From assembly GCA_032433765.1 (NCBI GenBank), contig JAVIAB010000139.1:42489946-42553945 (forward strand): a DNA stretch of 64,000 nucleotides, given 5' to 3'. This DNA is from Megaustenia siamemsis (taxonomy: Eukaryota; Mollusca; Gastropoda; Stylommatophora; Ariophantidae). Below the pieces are notes generated by a model that was not told the origin of the DNA, made no database searches, and saw only the letters and a list, made by a program, of their open reading frames with translations. Of the stretch, positions 10,114-20,852 are shown in pieces (the stretch's first letter is position 1; each line of letters opens with the position of its first letter). A program made the translations under genes and the position numbers.

Positions 10114-10233
10114 CATTATGGATTTGAAGTAATACTCTAAAAAGTAAATAGTTTCCTGCACGACGTAAATCGTATGGCGAATAAAAATAGTTATCCATTT
10201 AAGTCTGGGTAAACCTAGAAGGTAAACCTAGAA

Positions 10234-10595
10234 ACAATCAACCACTAATATCTTCAGTAATAAAGAAAAGACGATGGTCATACGTTGGACATGTGATGAG
10301 AAGAGATAATAACCGAATAGCAAAGCAAGCCCTCATATGGGAAACAACAGGTAAAAGAAAAAGAGGAAGACCCAGGGAGACACTGAGAAGAACATTGATG
10401 AGAGAGGCAAGAGCAGCAGGAGTCGGCTCCCTCAATGAGATAGAACTGCTTGCACAGAACAGAGACAGATGGCGAGATTTGATAAAATATCTTTAAAAGA
10501 AAACTGCTAGAACAAAAAAATCCATATAGGAGAAGGTGTATCTTGGTCTACGCCCTATGGGCCGGTTACGGCTCGAAAGGTCAATAGATAGATAG
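10234..10595 (+). mobile_element. LINE-A, short 3' copy with 10-bp target duplication
   Basis: This 362-bp fragment contains the last ~85 codons of LINE-A in frame, ending 'RWRDLIKYL', then the common 3' end and GATA tail. It is flanked by AAACCTAGAA (10224-10233 and 10596-10605). The target already held a further AAACCTAGAA at 10211, so the duplication call is likely but not unique. Confidence 0.88.
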
Positions 10596-10605
10596 AAACC
10601 TAGAA

Positions 10606-10690
10606 GGCGCGGACAGAGATCGAACTCGACCACTCGCTCTTTAATAGCCCAGTTCTCTAACAACTGACCCACGTCGGCTGCGAAACAACA
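10606..10690 (-). repeat. tRNA-like SINE head (minus strand)
   Basis: The reverse strand shows an A-box-like 'TGGGTCAGTTGTTAGAG' and a B-box-like 'GAGTTCGATCTC', separated as in a tRNA. It was interrupted at its edge by the LINE-A copy above. It is too decayed to be called a tRNA gene. Confidence 0.5.
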
Positions 10691-10776
10691 ATAAATTAGA
10701 GTATATTTCCTTGTGTCGAAGGGAGAGGGACAACCTATAGCTTTAAGTTACCAAATCACTAAGTACTCCTTTATAT

Positions 10777-11012
10777 CTAGTTAGCTGAGTTGGCTGTCTT
10801 CCCTAGCGTTTGGCTTCTTGTGGCAACTCGCTGTGCCAAGGAGTACGGGTTCGATCCTGCTTCGGACCATATATTGTTCTTTGATTTTTTCTGTTGTTGT
10901 TTATTCGTCATTTTTTCAGAGTGCTGTAAACATATCTCTTTCTCTGAAATGATTCGCTGAATTATCGCATCGGACATTTACCTGAATAATAATATTAATT
11001 TATTATTATTTG
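10777..11012 (+). mobile_element. tRNA-headed SINE inserted into the 28-bp satellite
   Basis: This 236-bp insertion starts with a tRNA-like head ('TTAGCTGAGTTGGC' A-box-like, 'GGGTTCGATCCTG' B-box-like) and ends in an ATT-rich tail. It is flanked by ACTCCTTTATAT (10765-10776 and 11013-11024). That 12-bp string belongs to the satellite monomer, so insertion into the array is clear even though the duplication could partly reflect array periodicity. Confidence 0.75.
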
Positions 11013-11057
11013 ACTCCTTTATATGACCATGTGAACAAGTACCCCTTTAGATGACCA

Positions 11058-12317
11058 TACTCATATCTTGGTGGGCGTATGTGCTGGCCATGGCTCATAT
11101 CTTGGTGTGTGTCTGGGCTGGCCATGATTCATATCTTGGTGTGTGTCTGGGCTGGCCATGATTCATATCTTGGTGTGTGTCTGGGCTGGCCATAATTCAT
11201 ATCTTGGTGTATATCTGTGCTAGCCATGGCTCATATCTTGGTGTTTGTCTGGGTTGGCCATGATTCATATCTTAGTGTGTGTCTGTGCTGGCCATGGTTC
11301 ATATCTTGGTGGGTGTCTGTGCAGGCCAAGGTTCATACCTTGGTGTGTGTCTGTGCAAGCCATGGTTCATATCTTAGTCTATTCCCGCGCTAGCCATGGC
11401 TCATATCTTAATGTGTTTCAGTGCTTGTCATGGTTCATATCTTGGTGTGTTTCTGTGCGAGCCATGGTGCATATCATAGCGAGTGTGTGTGTGCTAGCTA
11501 TGGCTCATATCTTGGTGTGTGTCATGTTAGTCATATCGTATATCTTGGTGTGTGTCCGTGTTTATCATGTCTCATATTTTGTGTGTGTCTGTGTTTAGTC
11601 ATATCTCATATCTTTGTGTGTATCTGTGTTAGCCATGTGTCATATCTTTGTGCGTGCATGTCTGTGTTAGTCATATCTCATATCTTTGTGTGCATGTCTA
11701 TGTTAGTTACATCTCCTATCTTTGTGAGTGCATGTTTATGTTAGTCATGTCTCATATCTTTGTGTGTGCATGATTGTGTTTTGTCGTATCTCATATCTTA
11801 GTGTGTGTATCTGTGTGTGTCTGTGTTAGTCACATCTCATATCTTAGTGTGTGTGTGTGTGTCTGTGTTAGTCATATCTCATATCTTGGTGTGTGTCAGT
11901 GTAAGTCATGCATCATATCGCTGTGTGCATGTCAGTGTTAGTTACATGTCATATCTTTGTGTGTGCATGTATGTGTTAGTCACCTCTAGTGACTCGGGAG
12001 ATGGTGCTCGTAAACCTGGGAGGGCCGACCATCTAAGGGCAGAATCCCCCTTCAGAAAAGACAATCTGCTGCCTTGCAGGAAGATTGGGGACAATCAAAG
12101 GATAAGGAAAGCAAACCTGAATAAAATGCGGGCTGAAATCTGATGCACTGGGCCACTGGCGCAGAACACAGTGCAACGTTTTAACAGGTATTCAATCAGA
12201 GTGGATCTAACAGACTCTAACTATGATGTTCTGTCTGTGGGGTCGATCAATTCACTTAAACTGACAGCTGTCTTCAGGTGAGAGTCTGGAATCCTACTCT
12301 GATTGAGTCTTGATCAC

Positions 12318-12371
<54 letters not shown>
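11058..12371 (+). mobile_element. Tandem-repeat-bodied retroelement, copy 1
   Basis: The element sits inside the 28-bp satellite, between ATGACCA at 11051-11057 and at 12372-12378. It has three parts. First is a body of degenerate ~34-bp tandem units ('CTTGGTGTGTGTCTGG' type, drifting to longer 'TTAGTCATATCTCATATC' units) to about 11975. Second is a ~345-bp non-repetitive 3' module. Third is a (GA)n tail. The same three parts in the same order occur at 55618-57035, with the 3' modules about 90% alike by eye. The last ~85 bases before the GA tail match the 3' end of the LINE at 20.0-20.5 kb. It has no coding capacity of its own and is interpreted as a non-autonomous retroelement. Confidence 0.7.
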
Positions 12372-12372
<1 letters not shown>

Positions 12373-15001
12373 TGACCAAGTCATACTTCTTTATATGACC
12401 AAACCACCAAGTACTCCTTTATATGACCAAATAACCAAGTACTCTTTTATATGACCACGTCACCAAGTACTTCTTTAGATGACCAAGTCAACAAGTACTC
12501 CTTTATATAACCAGGTCAATAAGTACTCCGTTAGATGACCAAGTCAACAAGTACTCCTTTATATAACCAGGCCAATAAGTACTCCGTTAGATGACCAAGT
12601 CAACAAGTACTCCTTTATATAACCAGGTCAATAAGTACTCCGTTAGATGACCAAGTCAACAAGTACTCCTTTATATAACCAGGTCAATAAGTACTCCGTT
12701 AGATGACCAAGTCAACAAGTACTCCTTTATATAACCAGGTCAATAAGTACTCCATTAGATGACCAAGTCAACAAGTACTCCTTTATATAACCAGGTCAAT
12801 AAGTACTCCGTTAGATGACCAAGTCAACAAGTACTCCTTTATATAACCAGGTCAATAAGTACTCCGTTAGATGACCAAGTCAACAAGTACTCCTTTATAT
12901 AACCAGGTCAATAAGTACTCCGTTAGATGACCAAGTCAACAAGTACTCCTTTATATAACCAGTTCAATAAGTACTCCGTTAGATGACCAAGTCAACAAGT
13001 ACTCCTTTATATAACCAGATCAATAAGTACTCCGTTAGATGGCCAAGTCAACAAGTACTCCTTTATATAACCAGTTCAATAAGTACTCCGTTAGATGGCC
13101 AAGTCAACAAGTACTCCTTTATATAACCAGGTCAATAAGTACTTCGCTAGATGACCAAGTCAACAAGTACTTCTTTATATAACCAGTTCAATAAGTACTC
13201 CTTTAGATGACCAAGTCAACAAGTACTCCTTTAGATGACCAAGTCACCAAGAACTTCTTTAGATAGCAAAGTCGATAAGTACTCCGTTAGATGACCAAGT
13301 CAACAAGTACTACTTTAGATGGCCAAGTCAACAAGTACTACTTTAGATGGCCAAGTCAACAAGTACTACTTTAGATGACCAAGTCAACAAGTACTACTTT
13401 AGATGGCCAAGTCAACAAGTACTACTTTAGATGACCAAGTCAACAAGTACTACTTTAGATGACCAAGTCACCAAGAACTTCTTTAGATAGCAAAGTCGAT
13501 AAGTACTCCGTTAGATGACCAAGTCAACAAGTACTCCGTTAGATGGCCAAGTCAACAAGTACTACTTTAGATGGCCAAGTCAACAAGTACTCCTTTATAT
13601 GATGAAAGTAACAAGTATTCCTATATATGATTAAAGCAACAAGTATTCCTTAATATGACTAAATCAACAAGTATTCCTTTATATTGACCAGGTCAACAAG
13701 TATCCCTTCAAATTACCAAGTAATCATTTATTCCTTTACATGACCAAGTCAACAAGTATTCATTTATATTACCAAGTCATCAAGTATTTCTTTATATTAC
13801 CAAGTCATCGAGTATTCCTTTATATGACCAAATCAACAAGTATTCATTTATATGACCAAATCAACAAGTATTCATTTATATGACCAAATCAACAAGTATT
13901 CATTTATATGACCAAATCAACAAGTATTCATTTATATGACCAAATCAACAAGTATTCATTTATATGACCAAATCAACAAGTATTCATTTATATGACCAAA
14001 TCAACAAGTATTCCTTTATATGACCAAATCAACAAGTATTCATTTATATGACCAAATCAACAAGTATTCATTTATATGACCAAATCAACAAGTATTCATT
14101 TATATGACCAAATCAACAAGTATTCATTTATATGACCAAATCAACAAGTATTCCTTTATATTGACCAGGTCAACAAGTATCCCTTCAAATTACCAAGTAA
14201 TCATTTATTCCTTTACATGACCAAGTCAACAAGTATTCATTTATATTACCAAGTCATCAAGTATTTCTTTATATTACCAAGTCATCGAGTATTCCTTTAT
14301 ATGACCAAATCAACAAGTATTCCTTTATATGACCAAATCAACAAGTATTCATTTATATGACCAAATCAACAAGTATTCCTTTATATGACCAAATCAACAA
14401 GTATTCATTTATATGACCAAATCAACAAGTATTCCTTTATATGACCAAGCAGCGATTTCATTGAATATAAACTGAAGATACTGTCATTGTCTATCTATCG
14501 TTTGACAATAAACATAAAAATAATTTTGCGCCCTAACGTAAAATGTCGCAAGAGAATGTGACACGTTAAACTTCACACTAGTGTAGGTCTCAGAAGTCTC
14601 AACGGTACGTGTGCCATTGTTCTTCCTCCTCACCAACTCGGTCAGTCAAGATCCCATTGCTTTTATTTTATATTAGAGTCGATGGTCATCCGTAAGAGCA
14701 TTTCATCTAATGGAAAGTGGATCCAAGCTCAAAACTATGCCTACCTTTTAGAAGACTAAAGGAAGAAAAGTTCTATGAAAAGCAAGCCTGTATATTTTAA
14801 ATTGTTTATTAGTTCATCAGTGCTATTTAGAACCAATTTTTACCTATGGAAGCGACAGTAAACAAACGAATGAAATGATGATTAGAGGCCACAGAGATGG
14901 GATTTCTCAGAAGAATGTTGAAAGTTTCATGGGCAGCTAACAATACCAACGAGGAAATTCACAAAGAGGCCAATGAAAAATGAAACTCTAAAGAAACATG
15001 T

Positions 15002-15895
15002 TCTTCCTCTTCTTCTTCTATCCTTCCTCTGTTGCCGTTGGCGTCGAGGGGAGAAACAATCTGCGATTCTTTGCTCTTCTGTTGGCCTCTTCTGATGTTA
15101 TTCCTCTTAGTGACTCTAGTATTCCCTTTATCCATCTCTTTCTCGGTCTTCCTCTTAATCTGACGTTTTCGTAGCGTTTGTTTATGGCTCTTTGATTCAT
15201 TGTTAGTTCTTTCTGTCTTGTTATGTGGCCGAACCAATTTATCTGTTGTTTCTTTATGTATTCGATGGCTGGTTCAATTTCGAGTTTCTTCCTCAGGTCA
15301 GTGTTTCTTACTCTGTCCCTTAAGCTGTTTCCTGTCATTCTTCTGGCACATTTCATTTCGGTGGTCGTTATCTTTCTTATTGTTCTAGAGTCCAGAGTCC
15401 AATTCTGGCACTGATAGCACAGAGTTGGTAGAAAAATTGATTTGTATATTGCCCTTTTTGCTTCCGTAGTTATTGCTTTGTTTTTCAATAGTGTTGATAC
15501 TTGGCCTATAACTTGGCATGCTTTGTTACACCTTATATCTATCTCTGTTTCTTGGTTATTGTCTTGTGTTAGCGTGCTACCCAGATATTTAAAATTGTCA
15601 ACTTGCTTCAAAGATGTATTATCTATAATGATGTTTAGTTTTTCTTTCTTTCTCGCTATTGCCATTACTTCGGTTTTGCTTATGTTGATCTTCATGTTGT
15701 ATTGTTTACAAGTGTTGTTTAGCCTGTTAATATGTTCTTGTAGGTCCTCAGTTGTTTCATGTATCAGAACTTGGTCGTCTGCAAATAGTATTTCATTTAT
15801 TTCTTCCTCTCTTCTGTTGTTTTATGGTACGCATATTTCGTTCTCTTCTGTGTTATCGTTTGTTGTCATCCGTGTTGGTATGTTTCCAAAATAAC
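15002..15895 (-). mobile_element. LINE-C 3' portion with RT C-terminal region
   Basis: The minus strand encodes 'MKINISKTEVMAIARK' (15695 downward), 'FKYLGSTLTQDNNQETEIDI', 'LCYQCQNWTLDSRTIRKI' and the end 'RGRPRKRWIKGILESLRGI', closing near 15018. Further RT sequence to the right lies in other frames, up to 15895. The GAAGAA tail is at the left edge. A B2 RTE fragment in the opposite orientation begins at 15896. Confidence 0.8.
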
Positions 15896-16140
15896 ATCAG
15901 AAAGAAAAAATCAACATTTCTCGAGCACATCATGGGAAGAGGAAAGTTAGAATACTTGGTTACAACTGGCAAAATACAGGGAAAGAAAGATCGCGGACGA
16001 CAAGGAGAGAAAATACTAGATAGCTTGGTGTCATGTCATGGAAAACAGTCAACAACATAATTGATACGATGTACGGTGGATAGAAGATTGTGGAAGGACA
16101 TGATCACCCACACCAACCGGTATGATACATGATGATGATG
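15896..16140 (+). mobile_element. RTE-like LINE-B2, 3'-terminal fragment
   Basis: It encodes 'RGKLEYLVTTGKIQGKKDRG' and 'DSLVSCHGKQSTT', with the last residues broken by a stop, and ends in a TGATGATGAT tail. The left breakpoint ('AACATCAGAAAGAAA') is the same as in the copy at 29659. Confidence 0.75.
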
Positions 16141-16144
16141 ATAT

Positions 16145-16940
16145 TGAAGCCAGATGTGTCAGTCCGGAAGGTGTTGATACTGCAGCCACTCTGAACAAAT
16201 CGTGTACATTTTAATTTACACTCAACAAAAGAACACTAAAAAATAAGGCATGGAATATAAAATATTCAGGATTATTTCAATAAAATAACTGTAATATTTA
16301 AAACAAGAACTAATAATTATACTTAAAAGCTAAAACCAGAAGCTGTGATAAAGATAGAACAATTTATGTCAAGTGGAAAGTGATTGTCCGAAGCTTGTCT
16401 ACGTCATAAATTTGTTTACAGGGAAAATTGCCAGACGACAGGAACCCCATGAGAATTTCCGGAAACATTAATGGTTTCTGGTCTTGTCCTTGAACGACAT
16501 TACATTCTCATTTAAAGACAAAACGCATTTTAAAAATAACCCAACGTTAACGATACAGTATGTTAAACAGCAACAAATGTAGCATTAAACTACATTTAAC
16601 AGTGCGCTCAACTACAATAAATGGTGTATTTAAACTACAATTAACGTTGAATTTAACTACAACACAATGTGAACTAGAAGTACCAGGCAATGTTATGTGC
16701 TTGTGACATGAGAGACCAGGAAAGTGGGACAGTCAACGGGAGAAGTTGTTTAATATGTACGGACAATTCTTTGAAGAAAGCATTTGTTTTCGCTAGTCCA
16801 CAATGTACCTCTTGTGAAAATGGATACCAACCTTGCTTTACGCAACAATTTTTTAAAATCGTGTGCTGGAGGAGAAAATGATGCAATGGGAGATGAAGAA
16901 ATAGTGGGGGAACTTAGAGAAAGTGAAGGAACCGCTGTGA
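16145..16940. other. No recognised gene
   Basis: This is AT-rich spacer. A loose repeat of 'ACTACAATTAAC'-like strings occurs at 16580-16665. No family was recognised. Confidence 0.4.
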
Positions 16941-16944
16941 AACA

Positions 16945-17160
16945 GTGGAAAGTAAATTGGTTTATTGACGACCAGAGGCCAGATTCAATCCTGATCGATG
17001 GCTTCCAGGTTCGTCCAATCTTGAGTACAAGATGTTTTTTTGGTTCAATCCTGGAAAGAAAGGCTGTACTTGCGTAATGACATACCACCTTATCCAATAA
17101 TGTTGATGGTAAAAAATAGATGGGCACTAACACAATATTCCCTATACACCGAACTCATTT
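16945..17160 (+). mobile_element. Degraded SINE1 copy
   Basis: Landmarks in SINE1 order are still visible: 'ATTCAATCCTGATCGATGGC' (B-box region), then 'GGCTTCCAGGTTCGTCCA', 'GCACTAACACAATATTCCC' and the terminal 'CTATACACC'. It is much more diverged than the copies at 8.1 and 9.9 kb, so it is an older insertion. Confidence 0.55.
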
Positions 17161-17346
17161 ACAGACAGGCGTGTTTTATGACTCACAGGCCACAGCGAAG
17201 GTTTTACTTTATTAGATCAAACCATATGTTAACATATGTCGTTCGCATTTGGCGTCTTTACATGCGGTTGGTAATAAGCAATCATGATTTCTCAGTAGTT
17301 CGATAATACATTAGTGTCTTAGCTGTTTTACTAAGCACCCTCTCTC

Positions 17347-17690
17347 GTGACTGAATCTTCCCTTCCTCATTTGCCTTTCAGTATCGAGGTGAGATATAAT
17401 TTGTGGTCTTTTGATATTCTATTAGCCTCTGTTGCTATGTCTTCTAGTGTCTCTCTCATGACTGAATCTTTCCTTCCTCATTTGCCTTTCAGTATCGAGG
17501 TGAGATATAATTTGTGGTCTTTTGATATTCTATTAGCCTCTGTTGCTATGTCTTCTAGTGTCTCTCTCATGACTGAATCTTCCCTTCCTCATTTGCCTTT
17601 CAGTATCGAGGTGAGATATAATTTGTGGTCTTTTGATATTCTATTAGCCTCTGCTACTGTGCCTCCCTCGTGGCTGAATCTTCAAATATT
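17347..17690 (-). repeat. 111-bp tandem triplication of a LINE-C-type 3' end
   Basis: Three copies of a 111-bp unit have starts near 17347, 17458 and 17569. On the minus strand the unit carries the LINE-C terminal coding signature, with 'CCTTTCAG' followed by 'TCGAGGTGAGATATAA' on plus. Because 111 is 37 codons the plus frame stays open over 117 residues, but that frame is antisense to the LINE and is not a gene. Confidence 0.8.
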
Positions 17691-17699
17691 GGATGGATA

Positions 17700-18357
17700 G
17701 ATCCAACCGCAGAATGAACAAGATGCATGCGTAGTACCCAGCCTCATTAACTTTCTCCTGCGCCTTTTGTATTCTGATTTTAACAGCATCTCTTCCTCGA
17801 CTGTTGCTGTGCCGTTTCTATTTTTTTTCTCTATGTGCTACAATCTGACGCCAGATTTTCCAAATTCTTTCGCTGATAGAGAATTCAGTCAAGAAAGCTC
17901 TGCCAATTTCATATATCTCAGCACTGGTCTGTCATTTAGTCCCTTTCCGTCCCAAAGTTCTTTACACATTTATTGTTTGGGAATACTAATGGTGTCTAAT
18001 CTTTACACACGACCCCACCAACCACCTTAGTCTCCGACTCCTGTGTTGCCTGGATGGATAGAAGTTTGGCCCGCTGCAAGACTTTAGACAAGGTTACTTT
18101 GTCCTGTAGTTAAGAAAACTTTTAATGGTAGAATGAAGGATTATTTTAAATACATCGGTGCTGGTTTTGTTACACTCAGGGGTGTGCCAGGATTTTTTTA
18201 AAGAGAATGCAGAATAAAGTCACATGCTTAGTGTAGTTGCCACGAGGTTTTCCATTCAGAGTTTTTAATTTCAAATCTAACAGGAAAAAAATCTGTATTT
18301 TTTTTTAACCATACCGTGACCCGTTCAGATGCTCATCTTATATAGAAAACTATACCA
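17700..18357. other. No recognised feature
   Basis: There is no gene, repeat family or RNA that I can support. Confidence 0.4.
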
Positions 18358-18992
18358 AAAAAAAGACATTACCTCAGTGCAAAATAAAGGCAAGTGAACA
18401 ATATTAAAACAGGTAAATGAATGTAAATATTTGGAAACTTTGTTAACCTCAGACGGAAGATGTACAAAAGAGGTGAGATGCAGAATGACTCAGGTAAAAG
18501 CAGCTTTCCAAAAAATGAGGAAGATACTATGCAATCCATTTTTGACAATAGAAACAAGAAAAAGAGTTATTAAATGTTATGTAGAGCCAGTCTTAATATA
18601 AGGATGTTAATCATGGACAATAGGACAACAGAAAAAAATCACTGGAGTCTGTAAAAATGTGGTTTTACAGAAGAATGTTGAGAATACCATGGACAGCTAA
18701 GAAAGTAATGAAAACATTCTGAAAGAGGTCAAAGCAAAATGAGAGCTAATTTCCAATATTAGGAAGAAACAATCATCATTTTTTGGCCATGTAATGAGAA
18801 GAGAACAACTGGAATATATTGTAACAACTGAAAAAATTAAAGGACGAAGAGATAGAGGGAAGCAAAGAGAAAAGATACCAGACAGCTTAAGAGTAATGGC
18901 TTGGCAGAAGGTCAACAACAGAAATGATAAATAACTGTGGAGATAGAAAGTCTTGGAAAGACATGATCACCTACGCCAGCAGGCCCAGTACT

Positions 18993-19030
<38 letters not shown>
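18358..19030 (+). mobile_element. RTE-like LINE-B1, 3' fragment
   Basis: It is collinear with the better-preserved copy at 39695-40665. The regions 'CAGACGGAAGATGTACAAAA', 'TTGACAATAGAAACAAGAAA' and 'GGAAGCAAAGAGAAAAGATA' are all present, but frames are broken by indels and stops. It ends in a long TGATGA tail (18995-19031). It lies tail to tail with the B2 copy at 19035. Confidence 0.8.
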
Positions 19031-19032
<2 letters not shown>

Positions 19033-19034
19033 AC

Positions 19035-19622
19035 AAAACATCATATCATCATGTGCCATACCGGTTGGCGTAGGCGATCATGTCCCTCCACAATCTTCTA
19101 TCTACAGTGCATCGTATCAGTTCTGTTGTTGACTGTTTTCCATGCCATGACACCAAGCTATCCAGTATTTTCTCTCTTTACCGTCCGCGATCTCTCTTTC
19201 CTTTTATTTTGCCAGTTGTAACCAAGTATTCCAACTTTCCTCTTCTCATGATATGCCCGAAAAATGTAGATTGCTTCTTTCTGATGTTTTTTTAAGAGCT
19301 CCCTTTTTGTGTTGGCCTCTTTGAGAACTTCCTGATTGGTCTTTTTAGCTGTCCAGGGAATTTTCAACATCCTTCTGAGAAATCCCATCTCTGTGGCCTC
19401 TAATCGTCTTTTCATTTGTTTGTCTACTGTCCATGATTCGCTTCCATAGGTCAGAATTGGTTCTATATAGCACCGATGAACTCTCTTTCTCATTTTCATT
19501 GACATAGATTTGTTGCATAAGATATTTTTCATATTCTGAAATGCTATTTTGGCCTGAGCTATTCTGCTTTTTATTTCTGTGGTGCATCTCCCATCTGATG
19601 TTATTATTGTGCCCAAGTATTA
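19035..19622 (-). mobile_element. RTE-like LINE-B2, 3' fragment
   Basis: The minus strand encodes 'GTIITSDGRCTTEIKSRIAQ', 'TYGSESWTVDKQMKRRLEA' and 'GFLRRMLKIPWTAKKTNQEV' (19158-19616), then the C-terminal part in another frame. Its ATCATC tail directly meets the TGATGA tail of the preceding B1 copy. Confidence 0.82.
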
Positions 19623-19718
19623 CCATATACCAGGTTGAAATGATCTGGACAGAATTCTAATTACATCAATAATGGTAGGAATAACAGCAATAATAACCCT
19701 GTTATACTTTTATAGAGT

Positions 19719-19826
19719 CTGGCTTAAAACTAGCCATCACTCTAACAGATTTAATGATATAAGAAAACATCTCTGGCTTAAAACTAGCCATCACTCTAAA
19801 AGATTTCATGATATAAGAAAACATCA
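19719..19826. repeat. 54-bp tandem duplication
   Basis: Two adjacent copies (19719-19772 and 19773-19826) begin CTGGCTTAAAACTAGCC, with few differences. Confidence 0.85.
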
Positions 19827-20014
19827 TTTCTACTTCAGGAGCCTGAGAGTATATGGGTCAGCATACCCACACACTCCCATTGGAAATATTCATGCATAAC
19901 TGCTAGCCAGTTGTCTAACTAGTTATTCCTATCAGAACGTCTACGTTCTTTTAAAACTGTCAAGTGTGGACCAGTTTTACTATGTCAATCTATCTCTAAC
20001 TCATGTTAACTAAT

Positions 20015-20016
<2 letters not shown>

Positions 20017-20056
<40 letters not shown>
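20017..20056. repeat. (CT)n tail of the minus-strand LINE-F
   Basis: This is a microsatellite at the 3' end of the element at 20057-20470, read as (GA)n on its strand. Confidence 0.9.
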
Positions 20057-20059
<3 letters not shown>

Positions 20060-20470
20060 GATCAAGACTCAGTCAGAGTGGGATTCCAGACTCTCTCATA
20101 AAGACAGCTGTCTGTTTAAGTGAGTCGATTGCCCCGTATAGTTTTTCTTCCAGGGAGGTGGGACCACATTGCTCTTTTCAGGTCTATGTACTGGGAGCAG
20201 TCCTGTAGAACATGTTTTGTAGTCATATTGTCCAGTGTACAGTGGCATAGGCTGGTTGTACCTATTTTGAATTTGGTGAACATGTGATATCTCATTCTAC
20301 TGTGGCCAGTGCGTAGGCGATGTATGATGACTTGATCCCTCTTTGATAGTCGGATGTATCCGTCCCTCTCGTTATACGTTGGGTGTTCTCGTTTCCATTT
20401 TTCATGGTACTGGCCTTTGATGATGGATTTGGCTTCACCATAACTAATCGGATGGTAACTAATTGACTGA
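20057..20470 (-). pseudogene. LINE-F C-terminal coding fragment with zinc-knuckle and 3' end
   Basis: On the minus strand a frame stays open for over 100 codons to a TAA at 20116-20118. It contains 'HRLRTGHSRMRYHM' and then 'CHCTLDNMTTKHVLQDC', a C-x-C-x8-H-x4-C cluster of the kind at the C-terminus of LINE polyproteins that carry RNase H. After the stop comes a short 3' untranslated region ending 'GACTGAGTCTTGATCGC' and a GA tail. These last ~85 bases match the termini of the tandem-repeat elements at 12.2-12.3 and 56.9-57.0 kb. The 5' part is missing. Clade is not decided. Confidence 0.75.
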
Positions 20471-20504
20471 TCTATTTCATTTCTATTAATTTATAAGTAC
20501 TTCA

Positions 20505-20852
20505 TTTTTTTTTTTTTTTTTTTTGCGTTCGCCAGCTTTCACCTCTGACAAAGTCCCTAGAGACTAGGAACTGAATTTTGCGTGTTAATCCGTTTTTCCC
20601 TGACAGCCGTGTGCACAGGGGTCTCTCGCCGCACAGGCAGATAACTCCGTCTTCAGATGTACTCATATATTTTTTTCTTCCATGAGTAATTGACATTTTA
20701 AGCCGGGACCTCGCTGCTGAGATCAGGGGTGGTTGTCGCAGAGAGAAATCACAGATAAAAATCCCAACTGGACCAAACGGGATTTGAACCCACAACCTCT
20801 CTGTCTCGAGGTACACGAGGCCGGCGTCTTGCCTCGAGACCAACCAGTCCCC
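20505..20852 (-). mobile_element. SINE2 (tRNA-headed) with 10-bp target duplication
   Basis: On the minus strand the head reads 'CTGGTTGGTCTCGAGGCAAG' (A-box region) and 'GTGGGTTCAAATCCCG' (B-box). The body follows, ending in 'GGCGAACGCAAAAAA' with a poly-A tail (T-run on plus, 20505-20524). It is flanked by AAGTACTTCA at 20495-20504 and 20853-20862. Another copy lies at 58205-58530 (plus) and a partial one at 63500-63680. Confidence 0.9.

Larger units (their letters stand above)
10740..14455. repeat. 28-bp satellite array with higher-order structure
   Basis: The monomer is 28 bp ('GACCAAGTCAACAAGTACTC' plus an AT-rich octamer). From about 12480 to 13200 it alternates two variants, giving a 56-bp dimer. 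Further right a block recurs at 224 bp (8 monomers; 13246 and 13470), and another at 477 bp (17 monomers plus one base; 13684 and 14161). Satellite sequence also flanks both inserts at 10777-11012 and 11058-12371, so the array once spanned the whole interval. Confidence 0.95.

Noticed and set aside
11245..12143. Cys/Val/His-rich ORFs of over 100 residues
   Set aside because: They are translations of the ~34-bp tandem units and differ in frame along the array.
12363..14455. Possible CRISPR array
   Set aside because: The 28-bp units are directly tandem with no unique spacers and no associated genes. The context is eukaryotic. It is a satellite.
15200..15894. Plus-strand Cys/Ser/Phe-rich ORFs that look like membrane proteins
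   Set aside because: They are antisense to LINE-C coding sequence, and the same shadow occurs opposite other LINE copies.
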